Positions 8,941-16,651 of a DNA stretch of 64,000 bases are shown one piece after another (the stretch's first letter is position 1; the number at the start of each line of letters is the position of its first letter). Made by a program: the position numbers and the translations under genes. Under the pieces are notes generated by a model, which saw only the letters and a list, made by a program, of their open reading frames with translations, made no database searches and was not told the origin of the DNA. The stretch lies in the NCBI RefSeq assembly GCF_003628125.1, contig NZ_RBZU01000008.1, positions 59,748 to 123,747 of the forward strand, written 5' to 3'. This stretch comes from Pararobbsia silviterrae. Lineage in GTDB: Bacteria > Pseudomonadota > Gammaproteobacteria > Burkholderiales > Burkholderiaceae.

Positions 8941-10878
8941 ATGCATGTGTTTGCCCCCGGTGTCGCCTTGATGGGCCGGCTGACGATGTCGAAGAAACTC
9001 ATCGTCCTTGCCTTGTTGTTTCTGCTGCCGCTGTCGGTCTGTCTCTACTCGATCGTGAGCGACGATATCGCGACGTATACGTCGACACGTCAGGAGCTCG
9101 AAGGCGTATCGCTGCTCGAAACGAGCCAGGCCTTCCTGAAGGCCGTGCAGAAGCGGCGCGGCGCAAGCGCCGCGCTGATGTCGGGCAACGCCGACATGCG
9201 TGCGTCGTTCGATGCGGCGAGTGCCGATGCCGAGCGACTCGAACGTGCCCTTGTCGAACAGGCCGCGCGCACGCAGTCGTTCTCGGTCAAGTCGAGCACC
9301 GATGCGCTCGCGGCGCAATACACGGCACTCGCCGCGCTTGCATTGTCGGGGCCTGCGAAGACCGTCTTCGATGCGCACTCTGCACTCGTGCGAGCGATCT
9401 TCGCGTACACGGCGGATCTCGCCGATCAATCCCAGCTCGCGCTCGATCCCGAAGCCGCGACCTACTACCTGATGAACACCGTTGTGTTCTCGCTGCCCGC
9501 GGCCGCCGAGACGGCTGCGATTGCGCGTGGCAAAGGCGCGGCGGCATTGAGCCAGCCGCAGATCGATCCCGCCGACCGCGGCGCGCTCGGCGTGCATGCG
9601 GAACTGCTTCATGACCAGCTCGACGACGTCCGGCACGATCTGCAGCGCACGCAGCGCGCGCTCGGCGACGGCGCACAGTCGTCGGCGCTGCAGGCGCTTG
9701 ATTTCGGTGACTTCGACGCATTTCAGAAGACCGTCGCGGACCTCGGTGTGCCATCGGATGCGCCGGCGCCGAATGCGTCGGCCTACTTCGACAAGGGCAC
9801 GCGCGCGGTCGATGCGATCGACAACGCGCATCGCGCGCTCGCGATGATGTTGCGCACGCTGCTGACCGAACGCGAGCATGCGCAAGCCGAACATCTGGTC
9901 GCGCTGATCGCGATCAGCGCGATCTCGGTCGTGCTCGCGCTCTATCTGTTCGTCGCGTTCGCGCGTCGCACGAGCGCGGATGTCGACGATATCGCGGCGT
10001 CGATGACGCGTGTGAGCGAGGGCGATCTGCGTGGCCGGCTCGATGTCGCGGGGCGTGATGAGCTCGCGACGATCCGCGCGCGCATGAACGACGTGCTGAA
10101 CGCATTGAACGAGACGATCGTCGCGACGAAGTCGAGTGCAGAGGCGGTACGCGTCGGCAGCGACGAGATCGCGTCGGGCAATCTCGACCTGTCGCGGCGC
10201 ACCGAAGAACAGGCGGCGTCGCTCGAACAGACCGCGGCGAGCATGGAAGAACTCACGTCGACCGTGCGCCACAACGCGGACAACGCGCAGCATGCGGGGC
10301 AATTGAGCCGTCAGGCGTCGGCCGATGCGAGCAGCAGCGGCGAGGTCATCACGCGCGGCGTGACGGTTATGACGGGTATCGCGAAGCACGCGCGCGAGAT
10401 GACCGAACTGATCTCGACGATCGAGGGCATCGCATTCCAGACGAACATCCTCGCGCTCAACGCCGCGGTCGAGGCCGCGCGGGCGGGCGAGCAGGGCAAG
10501 GGCTTCGCGGTCGTCGCGGGCGAGGTTCGCACGCTGGCGCATCGCACGGCGACGGCCGCGAAAGACGTCAAGGCGATGATCGACCGCTCGTCGGTCAGCG
10601 TCGAAAACGGCACGAAGCTGTTCGAGGAGGCCGATGTCGCGATTCGCGGCGTGATCGAATCGATCGGCCGTGTCGACGGCATCGTCAACGAGATCGCGCA
10701 CGCATCCGCGCAGCAGGGCGACGGCATCGAGCAGGTCAACGTCGCGATCAATCAGCTCGATCAGATGACGCAGCAGAACGCGGCGCTCGTCGAGCAGGCC
10801 GCGGCGGCCAGCGCGTCGCTGAAGGAACAGGCGTTCCGCATGGAAAAGGTCGTCGGCACATTCGAGGTCGAAGCTTAA
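8941..10878 (+). CDS. Transmembrane methyl-accepting chemotaxis protein
   Basis: A 645-residue receptor. TM1 lies at about residues 18-38 (KLIVLALLFLLPLSVCLYSI) and TM2 at about 320-340. The periplasmic region between them contains QKRRGASAALMSGN, resembling the R-G-x-S motif of NIT-type sensor domains. HAMP follows, then a long signalling helix with the hairpin tip AFQTNILALNAAVEAARAGE, which contacts CheA/CheW. The ATG at 8941 has GAGGA ten bases upstream; an in-frame GTG at 8902 is less likely. It stands alone, with no che genes nearby. Nitrate/nitrite sensing is only a guess from the motif. Confidence 0.9.
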   Translation: MHVFAPGVALMGRLTMSKKLIVLALLFLLPLSVCLYSIVSDDIATYTSTRQELEGVSLLETSQAFLKAVQKRRGASAALMSGNADMRASFDAASADAERLERALVEQAARTQSFSVKSSTDALAAQYTALAALALSGPAKTVFDAHSALVRAIFAYTADLADQSQLALDPEAATYYLMNTVVFSLPAAAETAAIARGKGAAALSQPQIDPADRGALGVHAELLHDQLDDVRHDLQRTQRALGDGAQSSALQALDFGDFDAFQKTVADLGVPSDAPAPNASAYFDKGTRAVDAIDNAHRALAMMLRTLLTEREHAQAEHLVALIAISAISVVLALYLFVAFARRTSADVDDIAASMTRVSEGDLRGRLDVAGRDELATIRARMNDVLNALNETIVATKSSAEAVRVGSDEIASGNLDLSRRTEEQAASLEQTAASMEELTSTVRHNADNAQHAGQLSRQASADASSSGEVITRGVTVMTGIAKHAREMTELISTIEGIAFQTNILALNAAVEAARAGEQGKGFAVVAGEVRTLAHRTATAAKDVKAMIDRSSVSVENGTKLFEEADVAIRGVIESIGRVDGIVNEIAHASAQQGDGIEQVNVAINQLDQMTQQNAALVEQAAAASASLKEQAFRMEKVVGTFEVEA

Positions 10879-11021
10879 GGGGCGGCGCATGAGGCTCGAT
10901 GCATGACGCTCGATGCATGAGGCGCTTCGTACGCGTCGCAGACCGGATGCGATGCGCGGGACGCCGAATCGGTGAGCGTGGCGAATGGCGACGGCGTTCG
11001 CCGCCGCCATCCGTCCACGTA

Positions 11022-12122
11022 TCAAAGCAGATGTTGTGCGAGATAGGTGATGCCGAGACCGCCGGCAATCAGCCACACATAGAGGCTCAGGCCGAAGAAC
11101 AGCGCACGCGGACCTGCTTGGCGAATCTGCGCGAAGCGCGTTTCGATGCCGAGCGCCGTCATCGCCATCGTCAACGCAAAGGTGTCGAGCGTGTTGAGCG
11201 TATGCACGGCCGCATCGGGCAACAGATGCAAGGAGTTGACGCCGACGAGCGCGAGAAAGCCGAGTGCGAACCAGGGCACGGCGATCGTGCGCTTCACGGC
11301 GTCGGCCGGTGCATGCGTGCCGTCGTGCGAGGCAGTCCGCTGCACGGCGTCGCGGCGCGCAAGCCAGACCGTCAACACGAGCAGTACGGGCACGAGCATC
11401 AGCACGCGCGTCATCTTGACGATCGTCGCGATATGCGTGGCCTCGGGGCTCACCGCGCTCGCGGCCCCGACGACCTGCGCGACTTCATGAATCGTGCCGC
11501 CGAAGAACAGCCCGGTGCCGATCGTATCGAGATGGACGAAGCCGATACGTATCAGCGCGGGATACAGAAACATCGACAGCGTGCCGAACAAGACGACGGT
11601 GCCGACCGCGATCGCGCTCTTGTGCGGCTTCGATTGCAGCGTCGATTCAAATGCGAGCACCGCGGCGGCGCCGCAGATCGCGCTGCCCGCGGCGGTCAAC
11701 AGCGCTTCTTCGCGATCGAGCTTGAACACGCGCGTCCCGATCCAGGTCCCGGCGACGAGCGTGACGACCACGATCGACGCGGAGACCGCGAAGCCCTGCA
11801 CGCCGACCGTCGCGATTTCCTGGAAGCTGATGCGCAGTCCGTAGAACGCGACCGCGATCCGCAGCAGCCGCCGCGCCGCGAAGTTCACGCCGGCCGCCCA
11901 GCTTTCGGGCATCGCTTCGCGCACGGCGTTGCCATAGAGGACGCCCGCGGCGATGCCGATGATCAAGGGACTCAGGCCGAGCCCGCTGATTGCGGGGATG
12001 GCGGCGATCTGCGTCACGGCCGCGGCGAAGAGGGCGACGAACAGAAACCCATTGAGTTCGCTGCGATGTGCGCGCAGCCATCCTGCTGTGGGCGCGCCGG
12101 ATGTCGATGTGGCGGAGTTCAT
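11022..12122 (-). CDS. YeiH/UPF0324-family putative sulfate exporter
   Basis: A 366-residue inner-membrane protein with about ten helices. FFGGTIHEVAQVVGAA and SAICGAAAVLAFE are typical of the YeiH (PSE) family. Members are annotated as putative sulfate exporters, but transport is not well proven. I used the ATG at 12122; a GTG at 12128 is possible. The divergent LysR gene 111 bases away mirrors the yeiH-yeiE pairing of enterobacteria, where the LysR protein controls the transporter. Confidence 0.85.
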   Translation of the reverse strand: MNSATSTSGAPTAGWLRAHRSELNGFLFVALFAAAVTQIAAIPAISGLGLSPLIIGIAAGVLYGNAVREAMPESWAAGVNFAARRLLRIAVAFYGLRISFQEIATVGVQGFAVSASIVVVTLVAGTWIGTRVFKLDREEALLTAAGSAICGAAAVLAFESTLQSKPHKSAIAVGTVVLFGTLSMFLYPALIRIGFVHLDTIGTGLFFGGTIHEVAQVVGAASAVSPEATHIATIVKMTRVLMLVPVLLVLTVWLARRDAVQRTASHDGTHAPADAVKRTIAVPWFALGFLALVGVNSLHLLPDAAVHTLNTLDTFALTMAMTALGIETRFAQIRQAGPRALFFGLSLYVWLIAGGLGITYLAQHLL

Positions 12123-12190
12123 ATCCACAAATCCATATAAGTAAAGTCAAAACAAGAATAAGGGCTTTCGATGTATCTGTGAAATCGCCT

Positions 12191-12213
12191 TTTCGGTTAT
12201 AAACTATCCGAAA
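12191..12213. promoter_or_regulatory. LysR-type operator between the YeiH and LysR genes
   Basis: TTTCGG and CCGAAA form a perfect inverted repeat around an 11-base A+T-rich spacer, matching the dyad plus T-N11-A format of LysR-type recognition sites. It sits just upstream of the LysR start in the only intergenic space shared with the transporter gene, so it could mediate both autoregulation and control of the transporter. Read directly from sequence; binding is inferred. Confidence 0.55.
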
Positions 12214-12233
12214 TTCTGATGGTTGACGGCACT

Positions 12234-13223
12234 ATGACCCCTGAACAGTTGTTGACCTTCGCCGCGGTGGCCGAGCATCGGAACATCAGCCGCGCCGCGC
12301 GTGCGCTGTTCCTCTCGCAACCCGCCGTCTCGGGACAGCTCAAGCAGCTTCAGGACGAGCTCGGCGAGCCGCTCTATCACCGCGACGGACGCGGCATCGC
12401 GCTGACCGAGGCGGGCCGCCAGCTCGCGCTGCATGCGCAACGCCTGCGGACCGACTATCGCGAAGCCCTTGCGTTTCGCGACGCGTTGCGCTCGCTCGAC
12501 GCAGGGCATCTGCGTATCGGTGCGAGTACGACGCCCGCGAGTTATGTGTTGCCGTATCTGATTTCGGCGTTTCATCAGCGCCATGCGGGCGTCACGATCT
12601 CGACGCGCTACGGCAATACGGCTGAGGTGCTCGCGGGGATCGGCGAACTCGATATCGCGTTGATTGAAGGGGAAACCGGCGTGCCGCTGCCGCCGGGGAC
12701 GGCACTGCACGAATGGAAAGAGGATGAAATCGTCGCCGTCGTGCCCCTTGCGCACCCGCTTGCGCGTCGCGGCGCGCCGGACGGGGTCAGGACGTCACGT
12801 GCATCCAGCGCATCCAGCGCATCCAGCACATCGGGTGCATCCGATCCACGCGCGCTCCGCGACGAATCCGCCGCACGCGCCGAAGTGCCGCTCGACGCGT
12901 TGGCGGCTCATCCGATCGTGCTGCGCGAACGCGGGTCCGGCGTGCGCCAGACCGTCGAGCGCGCGTTCGAACGCCATGCGCTGCAGATGCGCGTCGCGAT
13001 CGAACTGGCCGGCGTCGAAGGGATCAAGGAGGCGGTGCGCGCCGGCATGGGCGTGGGTTTTGTCTCGGCCATGTCGATGCGGCACGAGGACAATGCGCTT
13101 GTCGCATTGTCGATCGCGCCGCCCGACCGCTTGACGCGGCATTTGACGATCGTCGTGCCGCACGGCGCCGCACCGCTGCGCGCCGTCGATCGTTTCGTCG
13201 ATCTCTGCCTTCAGTTCGCCTGA
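12234..13223 (+). CDS. LysR-family regulator with Ser-rich insertion
   Basis: A 329-residue LysR-type regulator. The N-terminal winged HTH reads MTPEQLLTFAAVAEHRNISR then ARALFLSQPAVSGQLKQLQ; a two-lobed substrate-binding domain follows. It resembles the regulators that accompany YeiH transporters. I preferred ATG 12234 to ATG 12219 because homologues begin MTP(E/D)QL. At about residues 188-215 an Ala/Ser-rich stretch encoded by a nine-base tandem repeat interrupts the substrate-binding domain, between a beta-strand and a helix. Probable role: activation of the divergent transporter gene in response to a small anion. Confidence 0.88.
   Translation: MTPEQLLTFAAVAEHRNISRAARALFLSQPAVSGQLKQLQDELGEPLYHRDGRGIALTEAGRQLALHAQRLRTDYREALAFRDALRSLDAGHLRIGASTTPASYVLPYLISAFHQRHAGVTISTRYGNTAEVLAGIGELDIALIEGETGVPLPPGTALHEWKEDEIVAVVPLAHPLARRGAPDGVRTSRASSASSASSTSGASDPRALRDESAARAEVPLDALAAHPIVLRERGSGVRQTVERAFERHALQMRVAIELAGVEGIKEAVRAGMGVGFVSAMSMRHEDNALVALSIAPPDRLTRHLTIVVPHGAAPLRAVDRFVDLCLQFA
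12801..12827 (+). repeat. Nine-base tandem repeat inside the LysR coding region
   Basis: Three perfect in-frame copies of GCATCCAGC, with decayed copies just after, encode ASSASSASS. Because the unit is a multiple of three, copy-number changes alter length without shifting frame. Confidence 0.85.
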
Positions 13224-13420
13224 AAACGTTGCAGCACGATGCGACGCGCTGACGCGCGCACTGAGATGCACGTGAGTGCACGTCCAAGGGCACGATTCGC
13301 GTACGCTCAAGCGCCCGGAACTCGCGCACAAACACCGCGCCCGAATGTCCGCTCCGGACCGCTAAGCGGTCCGTCACCGACGGCGTCGCGCGCGGCGCGG
13401 CCCGGCTTACGCGGCGCGGC

Positions 13421-13963
13421 CTACATACGGACGCGCCCTGCCAGCGAAGCCTTGAGATCGTGAAGTTCGTCGCGCAGGCGTTGCAGATCCGACAGCGGAC
13501 GCCCTGCGACTTCATTGATGTAAGTCGGTAAAAATGCCGCGCTGAGCTTCAACGATTTGCCGGCTTCCGTCAGATGGATCAGGACGAGCCGTTCATCGAG
13601 CACACCGCGTACGCGGCGCACGTAGCCGACGGTTTCGAGCCGTTTGAGGATCGGCGTCAAGGTCGCCGAATCGAGGCCGAGCCGGGCGGCCAGATCCTTG
13701 ACCGAGAGTTCGTCGTGCTCCCAGAGCACGAGCATGGCGAGGTACTGCGGATAGGTGAGGTCGAAGCGTTCGAGGACGGCCTTATAGGCCTTCGTCATGG
13801 CCAGCGATGCGGTGTAAAGCGCAAAACAAAGCTGGCTGTCGAGAGTCAACGACGTCGCAAGCGCGTTCTGCACGGTCGGTTCGCCCACGGTTTGATGCGG
13901 TACGCCCAAAGCCTTCGGGGAGAACTGGTTATGCATTGTCGTGGTTGCGGCAATATTTTCCAT
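13421..13963 (-). CDS. ohrR: MarR-family regulator of the OhrR type
   Basis: A 180-residue winged-HTH repressor. LCFALYTASLAMTKAYKAVLERFDLTYPQYLAMLVLWE matches OhrR: the Cys in SQLCFALY aligns with the peroxide-sensing cysteine, and the YPQYL segment follows. The DNA-binding part runs through LSVKDLAARLGLDSATLTPILKRLE and the wing (VRRVRGVLDERLV). Family members derepress the organic hydroperoxide reductase gene ohr when the Cys is oxidised. No ohr gene is adjacent, which is unusual. The N-terminus (about 32 residues before the Cys region) is longer than in many homologues. ATG 13963 is used; an in-frame ATG lies further downstream. Confidence 0.8.
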   Translation of the reverse strand: MENIAATTTMHNQFSPKALGVPHQTVGEPTVQNALATSLTLDSQLCFALYTASLAMTKAYKAVLERFDLTYPQYLAMLVLWEHDELSVKDLAARLGLDSATLTPILKRLETVGYVRRVRGVLDERLVLIHLTEAGKSLKLSAAFLPTYINEVAGRPLSDLQRLRDELHDLKASLAGRVRM

Positions 13964-13997
13964 GATGTTTCCCGGTGAGCGGTCAAATGGAGTTTGT

Positions 13998-14026
13998 AGT
14001 ATTGGTCTGAATATTCTTGTAATCAA
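13998..14026 (-). promoter_or_regulatory. Possible ohrR promoter
   Basis: On the minus strand TTGATT and AATACT are 17 bases apart, 35 bases upstream of the ATG. The spacer carries the palindrome GAATATTC (14009-14016), a possible autoregulatory site. Each hexamer matches sigma-70 consensus at four of six positions. Confidence 0.35.
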
Positions 14027-14287
14027 GGGAAATAACACGGCGGTTTGCCAATTTTTGCCTTTCTTATGCGTTTACCGGAAACGCCTTGTCTCGCGGCGAC
14101 GATCCGTCTAATTAGCTCTCTTGAATATCCCGAGTGCGACAGCTGTTTAGCTGTGTCAAACTTACGCAGAACTTTGAAATTCGGTAACACTGGCCCGAAA
14201 ACAAGCACCGGCGCGGCTCGTCAAATCACGGTATTCGAATCCGGCACAGTGTTTGCTTATTAGTCGAGTCGACAGCATTTGAATGGA

Positions 14288-14310
14288 GCGAACAAGCGTT
14301 TCTTGTTCGC
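14288..14310 (+). promoter_or_regulatory. Perfect 9-bp hairpin in the 5' region of the DUF1488-like gene
   Basis: GCGAACAAG and CTTGTTCGC are separated by CGTTT and end 27 bases before the ATG at 14338. No T-tract follows, so it is not an intrinsic terminator. An operator or an mRNA 5' hairpin are the options. Confidence 0.5.
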
Positions 14311-14337
14311 CAGGTGTTTGGAATACCACGGAATCCA

Positions 14338-14607
14338 ATGAACATTACGCTCTCGACCGAACCAACGTTATCCGGCGATGGTCAATTCCTTGAATTTGTC
14401 GCCGACGTCGACGGCCGCGAGGTCCGGTGCGCGCTTGCACGCAAAGCCCTCGAGATGTGGTTCTGGGTACCGCCCGAGGCCGAGCAGCAGCGACTCACGA
14501 GAGCCTATCTGGACGGCCGCAAACGGATCGCGGTTGCGCTCGAGCGGCGCATCGTCAAACAGCATGTGGAGCCCGTGGTACTCAAATCGGAGCATTTTTC
14601 CGGCTGA
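14338..14607 (+). CDS. Small DUF1488-like protein
   Basis: An 89-residue soluble protein. Its pattern (a short beta region FVADVDGREVRCALARKALEMWF, an acidic/basic helix, then VEPVVLKSEHF) resembles DUF1488 proteins, which are common near the end of short beta-proteobacterial transcription units and have no known function. The ATG at 14338 is favoured over GTG 14314. A stable hairpin lies just upstream. The assignment rests on pattern similarity only. Confidence 0.6.
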   Translation: MNITLSTEPTLSGDGQFLEFVADVDGREVRCALARKALEMWFWVPPEAEQQRLTRAYLDGRKRIAVALERRIVKQHVEPVVLKSEHFSG

Positions 14608-14779
14608 TGCGCCGTGGTGCGTCAGCCCCCGTGCCGGCGGGTCGTGAGTCGTTGTTCCGGCGATGTTGAACTGCGTCCGCGCGCGGCGTTGCAACCGGTG
14701 GCCAACCGGTATGCCGGCGCGCGGATGTGACCCGGCGCGGTGGCACGATGGCTTGAGCCGTCGCGACCGGCCTCGGAAT

Positions 14780-15220
14780 ATGAAGTGTCGAATAAGCGAT
14801 ATGAACGCAGATGCGGTAAGTGGCAAGAAGATTCTCATCGTCGAGGATGAGGAGGGCAGCCGGCAGTCGTTGGCCGCCATGCTGACCGATTGCGATGCGG
14901 ACGTCACGGCGGTCGCCGACGCCGAAGGCGCATTGGCGGTCATCGAACAGCGGCTTCCGGACGCGGTAATCAGCGACATCGAGCTGCCGGGCATGGACGG
15001 CTACTACTTCATTCAGAAGTTACGCGATCTCGAATCCAAGATGGGCGCGCCGAGCGCGCCGGCCGTCGCGTTGACGGCGCACGGCGACGAGGCGCATCAA
15101 TTGCGCGCGGTCGGCGAAGGATTCCAGATGCACGTGATGAAGCCGGTCGATCCAGCGGGGTTGTTGCGTGTGCTGGACCGGCTGTTGTCCGAGGTCCGAC
15201 AGAAGCCCGGCAACGCTTAG
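14780..15220 (+). CDS. Single-domain response regulator (CheY-like receiver)
   Basis: A roughly 146-residue receiver with no output domain. The acidic pair appears in ILIVEDEEGSR, the phospho-acceptor Asp in AVISDIELPGMDG, the switch Thr in VALTAHGDE and the conserved Lys in MHVMKPVDP. ATG 14780 (GGAA seven bases before) and ATG 14801 are both possible starts. No histidine kinase is next to it. Stand-alone receivers of this type often act as the receiver of a hybrid kinase pathway; the partner cannot be named. Confidence 0.88.
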   Translation: MKCRISDMNADAVSGKKILIVEDEEGSRQSLAAMLTDCDADVTAVADAEGALAVIEQRLPDAVISDIELPGMDGYYFIQKLRDLESKMGAPSAPAVALTAHGDEAHQLRAVGEGFQMHVMKPVDPAGLLRVLDRLLSEVRQKPGNA

Positions 15221-15277
15221 GGCGCGTCGGCCGCCGATCCTCGTGCGACTTCGATGCGCCGCGAGTTCGATGCTCAG

Positions 15278-16495
15278 CTAGTTGAGCATCGAAGTGGCCG
15301 CACGCTCGCGCGCTTTCGACCAGAGCCATGCGACGAGACCCGCGCCGATGAGCACGAGGCCCGTGGCGGCCACGTAGATGCCCGAAAAGCCGAAATGGTG
15401 CGCGACGATGCCCGCCAGCGGACCCGTGATGCCGAGCGAGAGATCGGCGAACGCCGAGTAGACGCCGAGCGCCGCACCGCGGTCCGCGAGCGGTACGGTC
15501 GCGACGGCGGCCACCCCGAGCGCCGGGAATACGAGCGCGAAGCCGATACCTGCCAGACCCGCGCCGAGCAGCGCGAGCGTCGTGTTCGGCGCGAGGCCGA
15601 GCAGCGCGAGCCCGATCGCCTCGGAGACGAGCGAAATGCACGCGATCTTGTAGCCGCCGTAGCGCGCGATCGTGTCGACGAACAAGAACCGCGCCCCGCA
15701 AAAGCAGAGGCTGAACACCGTCAGCGCGAATGCGGCGCCCGACCAGCCGCGGCTCGCGTAGTAGAGCGTGATGAATGTCGCGATGACGCCGAACCCCGTC
15801 GCGCCGAGCGCGAGCGCCACGCCGAAATTGATGACCCGGCGCAGCACGTGATGCATGCCGAGCCGTTCGCCGTGCGTGGCCGGCACCGAGATCTGGCGCG
15901 AGGCGAGCGCGAGTCCCGCGATCGCGAGCGCGATGACCGTGACGCCGAGCGTCGCGAAGCCGAACGTGCGCACGAGCACGACGCCCAGCGGCGCGCCGCC
16001 CGCGAGGCCCGCGTAGGTGGCGATGCCGTTCCACGAGATGACTCGGCTCGTATTGCTGAAACCGACGGCGCCGATCGCCCATTGGATCGACCCCGTGCCG
16101 ACGAGGCTTTCGCCGACGCCTGCAAGCAGCCGGCCGACCAGCAGGACCGTGAAGGCCGTCATCGGCGAGTGGTTGTCGACGAAGCTCGTGCCGAGATAGA
16201 AGAGGCCGCTGATCAGACAGACGACCAAGCCGATCGACACGGAGAGTTTGGCGCCCTTGTCGTCGCACAGCCGTCCGACGACCGGCCGGCTCGCGAGCGT
16301 GGCCACGTATTGGACGCTGATCACGAGACCCGCGAAGACCGAATTCATGCCGAGATCCTGGTGCACGAATCCGGGCAGTACCGCGAGGGGCAAGCCGATC
16401 GTCAGATAGACGATGAACGTGAAAAAGACGAAGGTCAGGATCTTGACGGTGACGTTCGCGCTGGATTCGGGAACGGCAGGCTGGGCGGTGGACAC
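15278..16495 (-). CDS. yhhS: MFS transporter, YhhS family
   Basis: A 405-residue twelve-helix permease. Near-identity to YhhS runs along the chain: YLTIGLPLAVLPGFVHQDLG, AGLVISVQYVATLASRP, RVISWNGIATYAGLAGGAPLGVV and SLGITGPLAGIVAHHFG. The cytoplasmic motif after helix 2 reads GRLCDDKGAK. The likely start is GTG 16495, since residues upstream do not resemble a transporter. Homologues are described as efflux proteins, but physiological substrates are uncertain. It ends near, and convergent with, the response-regulator gene. Confidence 0.85.
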   Translation of the reverse strand: MSTAQPAVPESSANVTVKILTFVFFTFIVYLTIGLPLAVLPGFVHQDLGMNSVFAGLVISVQYVATLASRPVVGRLCDDKGAKLSVSIGLVVCLISGLFYLGTSFVDNHSPMTAFTVLLVGRLLAGVGESLVGTGSIQWAIGAVGFSNTSRVISWNGIATYAGLAGGAPLGVVLVRTFGFATLGVTVIALAIAGLALASRQISVPATHGERLGMHHVLRRVINFGVALALGATGFGVIATFITLYYASRGWSGAAFALTVFSLCFCGARFLFVDTIARYGGYKIACISLVSEAIGLALLGLAPNTTLALLGAGLAGIGFALVFPALGVAAVATVPLADRGAALGVYSAFADLSLGITGPLAGIVAHHFGFSGIYVAATGLVLIGAGLVAWLWSKARERAATSMLN

Positions 16496-16651
16496 GGGCG
16501 GGACGGTTCGGGACTTGCCGCACAGGCGGCGTAAAGCACTGAGTGTAAACCCTTTATTACTTGCGTGCCCGCTGCATCTTTGGGCGGAGATGCGGTTTTT
16601 TGGCGAGCGAACGACGCATGGCGATCGTTTGCGGCACCGGTGGCGGTGCAA

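Larger units (their letters stand above)
13964..14337. other. Gene-free interval between ohrR and the DUF1488-like gene
   Basis: This 374-base gap is more A+T-rich than its surroundings. It holds the possible ohrR promoter and the 9-bp hairpin at 14288-14310. I see no credible reading frame in it. Confidence 0.6.

Noticed and set aside
14288-14310. Hairpin read as an intrinsic terminator
   Set aside because: No T-run follows on either strand, and no gene ends just upstream on the plus strand.
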